DNA of 52,741 bases, from positions 1-52,741 of the forward strand of contig JAMCQP010000082.1 of the NCBI GenBank assembly GCA_023381695.1, written 5' to 3'. Made by a program: the position numbers and the translations under genes. Below the pieces are notes generated by a model. That model did not search any database. It saw only the letters and a list, made by a program, of their open reading frames with translations, and had not been told where the DNA came from. The DNA is from Bacillota bacterium. Lineage in GTDB: Bacteria; Bacillota; UBA5301; JAMCQP01. Below, piece after piece: positions 34,577-41,861 of this stretch (position 1 is the stretch's first letter; every line of letters begins with the position of its first letter).

Positions 34577-36559
34577 TTGCATATGGACGCCTGGCCCATT
34601 GCCCTGGCGATTCTTTTGCCGGTGGCAACCGCATTGTTGGCTTATATTTTCAGGATCAGGGCGGCCCGGGTTTTGGCCGTGGTGGTTATGGCGGCGGGCT
34701 TGATGGTCAGCGCGCTGGCCCTCGCCGGGCGAGGCTCCTTTACTTACACCCCTGAATCGGTTTTGGGACTCCCTATCGATACGCTAATTACCATTCTGGA
34801 CCTGGCCCTGCTGGGGTACCTGGTCTGGATCGGCCTTTCCATGCGGCGCCTGTCCGTCGTGCTGCTGGCAGGCCTGCAGTTGGCGGGCCTGGGGTATCTT
34901 GAATTCTGGTTGCGCGGCTCGACCCCGGCGGTCCTTCCCGCGGAACCGGCCATGGTAATTGACCGCCTGGCGGTCACGATGAACCTGATCATCTCCGGCG
35001 TGGGTTCGCTGGTGGTTCTGTTTGCTCTCCCGTACATGGATGAGTTTGAACGCCGCCAAAAGGCCATGAAAACCCGCCAACCCCGTTTTTTCCTCTTTCT
35101 CTTGCTCTTTTTGGGCGCTATGAACGGCCTGGTCTTCAGCAATAACCTGTTATGGCTTTATTTCTTCTGGGAAGCAACCACTTTTTCGTCGTTCATGCTG
35201 ATCACGCATACCGGCGCCAGGGAAGCCCTGGCCAACGGATTGCGGGCTCTATGGATGAACCTCCTGGGAGGCCTGGCTTTCGTCCTGGCCTTGATCTTTC
35301 TTGCGCGGAACGCCCACATAGTCTCCCTGCGAGCCCTGGCTGGCTGGCCTCTGGCTGGCTGGCCTGGGTGGCGTGGATTGCCGCCTATCGGTAGTTCCCC
35401 GGATTTACTATTACTGCCCATGGGACTTCTGTGTTTTGCGGCCTTCACCAAGGCAGCCCAGTTCCCATTTCAGACCTGGCTCACCGGGGCAATGGTCGCC
35501 CCTACGCCGGTTTCCGCGCTCTTGCATTCCAGTACCATGGTAAAGGCGGCGGTCTACCTTATAATCCGGCTGGCTCCGGCTTTCCGGGGCACAACCCTGG
35601 GCATCCTCGTGGCCGTCATCGGCGGTTTTACCTTTATGGCGGCATCGACAACGGCCATCGGCCAGGCCAACGGCAAGCGCGTATTGGCCTACTCCACCAT
35701 CGCCAATCTGGGGCTGATTATCGCGATGGCCGGGATCAACACGCCACAAGCCCTCTCGGCCGCCCTGCTGATCATCATCTTTCACGCCATCTCCAAAGCC
35801 CTGCTTTTCATCTGCGTGGGCACCATCGAACACGGGATCCGGACGCGGGATATCGAGGAGATGGAGGGCCTTTTCTACAAGATGCCCATGACCACCATCA
35901 TTACGGTGGTGGCCATGACCAGCATGATGCTGCCACCCTTCGGCGTCCTGATCGGCAAGTGGCTGGCCATTGAGGCCTCGGTGCGCTTTCCGCTCCTTCT
36001 GCCGTTTGTGGTGCTGGGCAGTGCTTTGACGGTGGTCTTCTGGTCCAAATGGCTCGGGAGAATTCTCACGGTCTCATACCATCGAAAATTTCGCCTGGAA
36101 AAGCTGCCACTTCTGATCAGCGCCTCGATGCTGGTTCTGGCGGCCGCGGTGGTAGTAGCCAGCTTCGGCATCGCCAGCGTCTTTGATTTCCTGGCGGCGC
36201 CGGTTGTCCGCGGGCAGTTCGGCATAGCCGGCGTCGTCACCCCAAGGGCCGACCTGGCTACCGGCATGGGGGAATTCATACCGTGGCCCATCTTCCTCCT
36301 GATCGTCCTGGTGCTTTTGGCCATCCCCATTTCGTTTTCGAGGGTGAAACCGGCCGACATCCGGCCGCCTTACCTGTGCGGAGAAAACGCCGGCGAAAAG
36401 CCGGGAACCTCCTTTTACAGCGCACGGGATGAAATCAACCTCACCAGGACGGGAAATTACTACGTGACGGGCGTCTTTGGGGAGGCCAGTATTAATCGGT
36501 GGGCCTATCCCATCGCCGTAGGTCTTTTACTGTTAATGATCGGGGTGATCAAGCCGTGA
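34577..36559 (+). CDS. echA: Ech-type hydrogenase subunit A (NuoL/MrpA-like ion-translocating subunit)
   Basis: A 660-aa membrane protein with about 16 hydrophobic segments, homologous to the antiporter-like subunits of complex I and group 4 hydrogenases. Characteristic segments are FFWEATTFSSFMLI, AAQFPFQTWLTGAMVAPTPV and LLHSSTMVKAAVYL, with buried lysines and a glutamate expected for proton or sodium pumping. It starts at TTG 34577 with GGAGG 5 nt upstream; ATG 34583 is an alternative. A 15-bp tandem repeat lies inside it. First gene of a tightly packed six-gene operon; the next start overlaps its stop. Confidence 0.92.
   Translation: MHMDAWPIALAILLPVATALLAYIFRIRAARVLAVVVMAAGLMVSALALAGRGSFTYTPESVLGLPIDTLITILDLALLGYLVWIGLSMRRLSVVLLAGLQLAGLGYLEFWLRGSTPAVLPAEPAMVIDRLAVTMNLIISGVGSLVVLFALPYMDEFERRQKAMKTRQPRFFLFLLLFLGAMNGLVFSNNLLWLYFFWEATTFSSFMLITHTGAREALANGLRALWMNLLGGLAFVLALIFLARNAHIVSLRALAGWPLAGWPGWRGLPPIGSSPDLLLLPMGLLCFAAFTKAAQFPFQTWLTGAMVAPTPVSALLHSSTMVKAAVYLIIRLAPAFRGTTLGILVAVIGGFTFMAASTTAIGQANGKRVLAYSTIANLGLIIAMAGINTPQALSAALLIIIFHAISKALLFICVGTIEHGIRTRDIEEMEGLFYKMPMTTIITVVAMTSMMLPPFGVLIGKWLAIEASVRFPLLLPFVVLGSALTVVFWSKWLGRILTVSYHRKFRLEKLPLLISASMLVLAAAVVVASFGIASVFDFLAAPVVRGQFGIAGVVTPRADLATGMGEFIPWPIFLLIVLVLLAIPISFSRVKPADIRPPYLCGENAGEKPGTSFYSARDEINLTRTGNYYVTGVFGEASINRWAYPIAVGLLLLMIGVIKP
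35336..35365 (+). repeat. 15-bp tandem repeat (two copies) inside echA
   Basis: CTGGCTGGCTGGCCT occurs twice in a row without change. It duplicates five codons (LAGWP twice) in a loop between membrane segments, so the frame is kept. The CTGG units make it slippage-prone. Confidence 0.85.
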
Positions 36560-37434
36560 TCGGCAGAACGATTGCCACCTATGGAATAAGCCCTCTTTGG
36601 GTGACGCTGGCGACGGTAGTGGCCGCCCCGGCTATCGGGGGCCTTTTGACCGGCATTGATCGCAAACTTACCGCCCGCCTCCAAAACCGGGTCGGCCCGC
36701 CTATCTGGCAACCCTTCCACGACCTGGTGAAACTTTGGAGCAAGGAACGCATTACGGTCAACCAGGTGCAGTTGCTCTATGTGTATGCCCACCTCTTCTT
36801 GATGATCGCCAGCCTGGTCGGGCTGATGCTGGGTCAGGATCTGCTGATGATCTTCTTTATCTTTGCCTTTTCCTCGGTTTCGCTAATCCTGGGAGGGTTC
36901 AGCGTGCGCTCGCCCTACAGCCGGATCGGCAGCCAGCGCGAGATCATGCAGCTCATGGCCTATGAACCGGTGCTGGTCCTGATGGCGATTGGCATCTACC
37001 TGGCAACCGGGAGTTTTTTCGTCCACGAGATCATCACCAGCGGAAACCCACTTCTGTACTCGCTGCCGCTGGTGTTTGCAGCTTACGCCGTCATTTTGGT
37101 GGTCAAGCTCCGAAAATCCCCCTTTGACCTTTCCACGGCGGTACACCACGTGCACCAGGAGGTCGTCAAAGGGCTGCTCACCGAGTACTCGGGACCATAT
37201 CTGGGCTTGATCGAACTCGCCAACTGGTATGAACTGGTCTTTTTACTGGCGCTGGGCGGCCTTTTCTGGGCAACCAGCCTGTGGGGGGCGCTTCTGGCGG
37301 CCGCCGTTCTCTTTCTCTTTCAAGTTGTGGTCGATACCGTTTCGGCCCGGGTTACCTGGGCCTGGATGCTGAAGTTTGTGTGGACGGTGGGGCTGGGCCT
37401 GGCGGCGATTAACATTGTCTGGCTCTATATGTAG
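36556..37434 (+). CDS. echB: Ech-type hydrogenase subunit B (NuoH-like)
   Basis: A 292-aa membrane protein of the NuoH/EchB/HyfC family with about eight segments. The amphipathic loop RVGPPIWQPFHDLVKLWSKE and the acidic loop YSRIGSQREIMQLMAYEP, plus RKSPFDLSTAVHHVHQEVV, are family signatures that connect the hydrogenase arm to the membrane arm. GTG 36556 overlaps the echA stop (GTGA). Confidence 0.93.
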   Translation: MIGRTIATYGISPLWVTLATVVAAPAIGGLLTGIDRKLTARLQNRVGPPIWQPFHDLVKLWSKERITVNQVQLLYVYAHLFLMIASLVGLMLGQDLLMIFFIFAFSSVSLILGGFSVRSPYSRIGSQREIMQLMAYEPVLVLMAIGIYLATGSFFVHEIITSGNPLLYSLPLVFAAYAVILVVKLRKSPFDLSTAVHHVHQEVVKGLLTEYSGPYLGLIELANWYELVFLLALGGLFWATSLWGALLAAAVLFLFQVVVDTVSARVTWAWMLKFVWTVGLGLAAINIVWLYM

Positions 37435-37460
37435 CATTGCCCAGGAAGGGGTTTCTCGGA

Positions 37461-37973
37461 TTGGGATTCATCTCGACCGCCAGGGTCAAATCACCCTGGA
37501 TCATGCATTTTGAAACCGGAAGCTGCAACGGTTGCGCCATTGAGGTGTTCGCGGCCTTGACCCCCGTCTATGACCTGGAGCGCTTCGGCATCCTGAACAC
37601 GGGCAACCCCAAACATGCGGACATCATGCTGGTCACGGGGTGCGTCAGTTTCCGGGCGGGACGGGTGCTCCGCAACCTGTACCACCAAATGCCGGGGCCC
37701 AAGGCGGTGGTGGCAATCGGCGTCTGCGCTCTGACCGGCGGTATCTTTCACGACTGCTATAACCTGGCCCCCGGCGTGGACAAGGTAATTCCGGTCGATG
37801 TCTACGTCCCGGGTTGCGCGGCCCGGCCGGAAGCAATCATCGCGGGTACGGTGATGGCGCTCGATCGGCTGGCGGGTAAGGCCGGCCCGCCCAATATTGC
37901 CCCCGGCGAACCCCGGCGCGGCCTGGAAGAGGGCCGGGTCGTGGAAATTGCGCCGGGCAACAGCGACAAATGA
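37461..37973 (+). CDS. echC: Ech-type hydrogenase small subunit (NuoB-like)
   Basis: A 170-aa [4Fe-4S] subunit. Cluster cysteines appear in GSCNGC, VTGCVSF and VPGCAARPEA. It passes electrons between the ferredoxin-like subunit and the NiFe site. TTG 37461 is chosen because AGGAAGGGG lies about 9 nt upstream and the product then starts LGFISTARVKSPW, as in EchC/MbhJ relatives; the frame is open from TTG 37437. Confidence 0.9.
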   Translation: MGFISTARVKSPWIMHFETGSCNGCAIEVFAALTPVYDLERFGILNTGNPKHADIMLVTGCVSFRAGRVLRNLYHQMPGPKAVVAIGVCALTGGIFHDCYNLAPGVDKVIPVDVYVPGCAARPEAIIAGTVMALDRLAGKAGPPNIAPGEPRRGLEEGRVVEIAPGNSDK

Positions 37974-38011
37974 TAGACAAACGATAATCGAAGCGGCAGG
38001 GGGAAATCGGT

Positions 38012-38395
38012 TTGATCGACAATGTTGTCCCGGTGACACGAGAGACCCTCCTGGCTGAGGCGCAGCGCCTCGCCGACGGCGGGCAGCGGCTCATCTCCGC
38101 CACGGCCATCGATCAGGGGGAGTACCTGGAGATCCTCTACCATTTCGACAAGGACCTCAAGCTGACGCACCTCAAACTCGAAGTAAAGCCGGGGGAAGAA
38201 GTGCCAAGCATCTCCCGCGTCTACTTTTGCGCCTTTATACCGGAGAACGAACTCAAGGACCTTTTTGGGATCAACATTTCCAACATCGTCATTGACTACC
38301 AGGGCAAGTTTTTCCTGGAGGACGAGGCCCCCAGGACGCCTCTATTAAAGAGCAAACCGCCGGAACAGGGCGACCCCCGGGAGGTGGCCAGGTAA
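38012..38395 (+). CDS. echD: Ech-type hydrogenase subunit D (NuoC-like)
   Basis: A 127-aa soluble subunit related to the 30-kDa subunit of complex I. YCxF-type segments are visible: LEILYHFDKDLKLTHL, then ISRVYFCAFIPENELKDLFG, which matches the conserved E-x-x-D-L-F-G-I motif. TTG start with GGGGGAAA upstream. Needed for assembly next to EchE. Confidence 0.88.
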   Translation: MIDNVVPVTRETLLAEAQRLADGGQRLISATAIDQGEYLEILYHFDKDLKLTHLKLEVKPGEEVPSISRVYFCAFIPENELKDLFGINISNIVIDYQGKFFLEDEAPRTPLLKSKPPEQGDPREVAR

Positions 38396-38398
38396 CTA

Positions 38399-39478
38399 AT
38401 GCCCGGACGCACCGTGATCCCCTTCGGCCCCCAGCACCCGGTATTTCCCGAACCACTGCAGCTCAGGCTGACGATGGAGGAGGAGCGCGTCATTGATGCC
38501 GTTCCGGCCCTGGGGTACATGCACCGGGGCATCGAGCAGCTTGCCCAGACCAAGGATTACGCCCAAAACGTCTTTCTCATGGAGCGGGTCTGCGGGATTT
38601 GCAGTTTCATGCACGCCCTCTGCTACTGCCAGAGCGTGGAAAGCCTTCTGGGCATCGAGGCGCCGCCCAGAGCCAGGTTCATGCGGACAATCCAGGCCGA
38701 ACTTGGGCGGCTGCAGAGCCACTACCTGTGGCTTGGGCTGGTGGCGGACGCCTGCGGGTTTGAGAGCCTCTTTATGCAGGCCTGGCGCAACCGGGAGATG
38801 ATTATGGACTGTCAGGAGGCCGTAAGCGGCAGTCGGGTGACGATCTCCACCTGCGCTATCGGCGGTTGCCGCCGCGACTGGGACGACGGGGTGCTCCAGG
38901 AGTTGACGCGCCGCCTGGATGACGTTGAGCGCAGTATGGACGCTATTGCCCCTGTCTTTTTTGAAGACCCGCTGGTCAAGCAGCGCACAGTTGGAGCGGG
39001 GATTATTACGAAGCAAGAAGCGACCCTTCTGGGCGCGGTGGGGCCGGTGGCAAGAGCCAGTGGCATCGTGGAAGACATGCGCAGGCTCGGCTATGCGGCC
39101 TACGACGAGCTGGATTTTAAACCTGTCGTGGAAACGTCGTGCGACTCGTATGCCCGGATGATCGTGCGGCTTCGCGAGACATTTCAAGCGATCAACCTGA
39201 TCCGCCAGGCCCTTAAAAAAATGCCCGCCGGCGAGGTCCTCAACAAGTGGAAGGGAACCCCCGAGGGAGAGGCCATTTCCCGGGTGGAGCAACCACGCGG
39301 CGAGTTGATGTATTACATCCGGTCAAACGGCGGCAAAAACCCTGAACGCCTGCGAATCCGGACGCCGACCCTCTCAAATATCCCGTCTCTTGTCAAAATG
39401 CTCAAGGGCAGCCGGTTGTCCGATGTACCGGTCATCGCCCTGTCTATCGATTCCTGCATCAGTTGCACGGAACGATGA
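38399..39478 (+). CDS. echE: Ech-type [NiFe] hydrogenase large subunit
   Basis: The 359-aa catalytic subunit. Both nickel-binding motifs are intact: RVCGICSFMH (N-terminal L1) and DSCISCTER (C-terminal L2), so this is a true hydrogenase and not a complex I NuoD, which lacks them. It should couple ferredoxin-driven proton reduction, or the reverse, to ion pumping. The protein ends four residues after the last Cys (SCTER), so no long C-terminal extension would need endopeptidase removal, unlike many group 1 enzymes. No hyp maturation genes are in the window. Confidence 0.94.
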   Translation: MPGRTVIPFGPQHPVFPEPLQLRLTMEEERVIDAVPALGYMHRGIEQLAQTKDYAQNVFLMERVCGICSFMHALCYCQSVESLLGIEAPPRARFMRTIQAELGRLQSHYLWLGLVADACGFESLFMQAWRNREMIMDCQEAVSGSRVTISTCAIGGCRRDWDDGVLQELTRRLDDVERSMDAIAPVFFEDPLVKQRTVGAGIITKQEATLLGAVGPVARASGIVEDMRRLGYAAYDELDFKPVVETSCDSYARMIVRLRETFQAINLIRQALKKMPAGEVLNKWKGTPEGEAISRVEQPRGELMYYIRSNGGKNPERLRIRTPTLSNIPSLVKMLKGSRLSDVPVIALSIDSCISCTER

Positions 39479-39493
39479 GAAGGATGATCCTCC

Positions 39494-39889
39494 TTGTTTG
39501 AGATGCTCCGAACCGTAATGCAAAACCTCTTTTCCCGGCCGGCGACGCGGCTTTACCCAAAGGAGCAACGCGAGCCCTTTCCGTCGGCGCGGGGCCATAT
39601 CGAGAGTGTCATTGAAAATTGCATCTTTTGCGGCCTGTGCCAAAAACGATGCCCGGCGGACTGCATCGTGGTCGACCGGGCCGGCAAGGATTGGAACCTG
39701 GACCCCTACCGCTGCATCATCTGCGGCGTCTGTGTCGAGGTTTGCCCGACCAAGGCCATCGTGATGAGCACCTATTTTCGAAAGCCAGCGCGGATGCGCG
39801 AGCCCCTGACATACCACCAGGAGGAGCGGGGACGCCCGCCCAAGGCAAAGCCCGGACAGGATCCGGGCGAGGCTAAAGATCAAATGTAA
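39494..39889 (+). CDS. echF: Ech-type hydrogenase ferredoxin-like subunit (NuoI-like)
   Basis: A 131-aa polyferredoxin subunit with two [4Fe-4S] motifs, CIFCGLCQKRCP and CIICGVCVEVCP. It receives electrons from soluble ferredoxin. TTG 39494 start with AAGGATG upstream. Last gene of the operon; the C-terminal tail is charged and Pro-rich. Confidence 0.92.
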   Translation: MFEMLRTVMQNLFSRPATRLYPKEQREPFPSARGHIESVIENCIFCGLCQKRCPADCIVVDRAGKDWNLDPYRCIICGVCVEVCPTKAIVMSTYFRKPARMREPLTYHQEERGRPPKAKPGQDPGEAKDQM

Positions 39890-39908
39890 GCTTGATTCCC
39901 TTGGGAAA

Positions 39909-40328
39909 TTACACCGCCCGCTCGCACAGGTTTTGCAGGACCGCGATCTTTGTCTCCAGCATGTCCAGTTCCATGTCGGTCTTTTTGGCCGAAGCCTCAA
40001 TCTCCGCACGCTGGCGCGAAAGTTCCTTGAGTTCGTCACGGAACAACTCAAAAGCCTTTTCGTGGCTGGTCACCAGGAGTTCCTCCGTGTTTTGCAGGTC
40101 CCGGACCTGCCTCATGATCGTCTCGCGCTGCTTCAGAAGCTCATCTTTTTGTTCCAACGACCGTTGCAGGAGTTCCGGGAAGTACGACCGGGGAGAAAAG
40201 TCAGTCGCCTCGGTCTTTCTCTCGATCTGGCCAGCTCCAGAACCCGCTTCCCTGGTCATTGGCCACGTCCCTCCCCGCCCGTCCATGGATTCATGCCATT
40301 CTGGTTGATCCTCAAAAGGCATCATCAT
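39909..40328 (-). CDS. Coiled-coil protein of unknown function
   Basis: A 139-aa hydrophilic protein. Residues 50-135 form a long predicted coiled coil rich in E, K, Q, R and L (SLEQKDELLKQRETIMRQVR onward). The start follows GGGGGA and lies 5 nt after the DUF6125-like gene, so it is the last gene of the leftward formate dehydrogenase run. I do not recognise a family. Confidence 0.6.
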   Translation of the reverse strand: MMMPFEDQPEWHESMDGRGGTWPMTREAGSGAGQIERKTEATDFSPRSYFPELLQRSLEQKDELLKQRETIMRQVRDLQNTEELLVTSHEKAFELFRDELKELSRQRAEIEASAKKTDMELDMLETKIAVLQNLCERAV

Positions 40329-40333
40329 TCCCC

Positions 40334-40915
40334 CTATTTTTCAAGGGTAAACTTCCAGCCGCAGTAAAACTCCTCGGGATGATTATCCGGTGGGCAGGCG
40401 ATACATTCGGTTTTGATCCTCGGATCGATGGTCTTTGCAAATTCGCTGTATTCCACAAGACCGACAGGCTTGCAGGCGAAATCCTCAAGGCCCTTTCGTT
40501 TGCGCGCTTCCTGCACCCGGCACTTATTCATGCGAAAGATGAGGGTCCGATCGTCAGGTCGCAAGATCTCCTGTTGGTTGATCAGGGCATAGAGCCGAAA
40601 CTTCAGGGCTTCTTCCAAAGCCGGCAATCCCTGGCCTGAAGTTAGACCTAAAAATTCCATGATCCGCCTGGCCTCGATGACCGTGAACTTCTCCCAGGCC
40701 GCAATATCCAGCTCGATGGCGTTGTCGATGCCGAACTTCCGCTCGATCGCCTGGAACCACAGCCCGTCATGGGCCAGCCATCGCTTTCCAAAATCCCGCA
40801 GGAGCTCAGCCAGTTGCTCCCTTGAAAGGTCCGAAATCTCCAATCCTCTTCTCTCCCCCGGATATTTTATTTTTTTTGAAATTGGGGCAGCGGTCGTCTC
40901 CCTGAACCTGGCCAC
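40334..40915 (-). CDS. DUF6125-like cysteine-containing protein
   Basis: A 193-aa cytoplasmic protein whose segments (LWFQAIERKFGIDNAIELD, AAWEKFTVIEARRIMEFLG) recall the DUF6125 family of anaerobes. Four to five Cys in the C-terminal half (NKCRVQEARKRKG, DFACKPVG, TECIACPPD, FYCGW) suggest a metal or Fe-S site. GTG start with weak ribosome site, 13 nt after fdhD. The link to formate dehydrogenase is by position only. Confidence 0.65.
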   Translation of the reverse strand: MARFRETTAAPISKKIKYPGERRGLEISDLSREQLAELLRDFGKRWLAHDGLWFQAIERKFGIDNAIELDIAAWEKFTVIEARRIMEFLGLTSGQGLPALEEALKFRLYALINQQEILRPDDRTLIFRMNKCRVQEARKRKGLEDFACKPVGLVEYSEFAKTIDPRIKTECIACPPDNHPEEFYCGWKFTLEK

Positions 40916-40928
40916 TTTTTCGCCGTAT

Positions 40929-41861
40929 TCAAATACCCTCCTGATACCTCACCCGTCCGGCATGGGTGTAAATGTTCATCTTCCGCCCCCGGACAAAGCC
41001 AATCAGGGTAATGCCCAGCTTATCCGCAAAATCCACCCCCAGATTGGTGGGCGCGGAGCGGGAAACCAGAAACGCCACCCCGCCCTTCGCGGCTTTCACC
41101 ACGATCTCCGACGAAACCCGTCCGGTGGTCGCCAGGAGCTTGTCCGCCATCGGCCACCCCTCGAGCAGGGCCCGGCCGATCACCTTGTCCACGGCGTTGT
41201 GCCGCCCGATATCCTCCCGGAGCACCAGAAGCTCTGGTTGGGGTGGCTCCTGCCCGGGCCGTTTTCCGATAATAAGCCCGGCAATGGGCTCGGCCGGCGC
41301 CACCTGCCACAGGGCCGCCGAATGGGCGGCCCCGGTGGTGGCAAAAAGTTCGGTCTTCCGGTCCTTCCTCTGCCAGGTGCGCATCAAAGCAAAGATCGCC
41401 CCGGCATCGACCTGGCCGCCCCAGGTATTGGGCCTGGTCTGAAGTGCGTCCGATGCCTGGTAGAAGACGGTGCCCCGGCCGCAACCGCTGGTCAGGGTCC
41501 GCTTTCCGTAGAGCCGCTCACCCATTATGGAACTGCTCCGGGTTTCCACCGAAACCACCAGCCTCTTCGGGTCCACCCGGAGTAAAGTTACATCGCCGGC
41601 GGTTTTGATGATCCCTTCCGAGTAGAGAAACCCCACCGCCAGTTCATCAAGGTGTTCAGGCGTGCAGAGAAAGGTGAGAAACTCCCGGCCGTTGAGTTCC
41701 AGGGTTGCCGGCGTCTCTTCGATCAGCAGGTCCTCTTCCTCGGACACCGCCCCCTCCCGCACCTTGACAATCCGCCGGCTGACCATTAAGGCCGGGGTAA
41801 GCGATTCGTCAGCGTCACGTTTTCCGGCGTCGCTGCCGTGGAGCTTCTCTTCGGACATCAC
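40929..41861 (-). CDS. fdhD: Formate dehydrogenase accessory sulfurtransferase FdhD
   Basis: A 310-aa cytoplasmic protein that moves sulfur from a cysteine desulfurase to the Mo/W-bis-MGD cofactor, a step needed for active formate dehydrogenase. The conserved motif TSGCGRGT holds the one Cys of the usual pair. Family segments include GREFLTFLCTPEHLDELAVG, REDIGRHNAVDKVIG and TTGRVSSEIVVKA. The start overlaps the fdhA stop; ATG 41858 is an equal alternative start. Confidence 0.95.
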   Translation of the reverse strand: MMSEEKLHGSDAGKRDADESLTPALMVSRRIVKVREGAVSEEEDLLIEETPATLELNGREFLTFLCTPEHLDELAVGFLYSEGIIKTAGDVTLLRVDPKRLVVSVETRSSSIMGERLYGKRTLTSGCGRGTVFYQASDALQTRPNTWGGQVDAGAIFALMRTWQRKDRKTELFATTGAAHSAALWQVAPAEPIAGLIIGKRPGQEPPQPELLVLREDIGRHNAVDKVIGRALLEGWPMADKLLATTGRVSSEIVVKAAKGGVAFLVSRSAPTNLGVDFADKLGITLIGFVRGRKMNIYTHAGRVRYQEGI

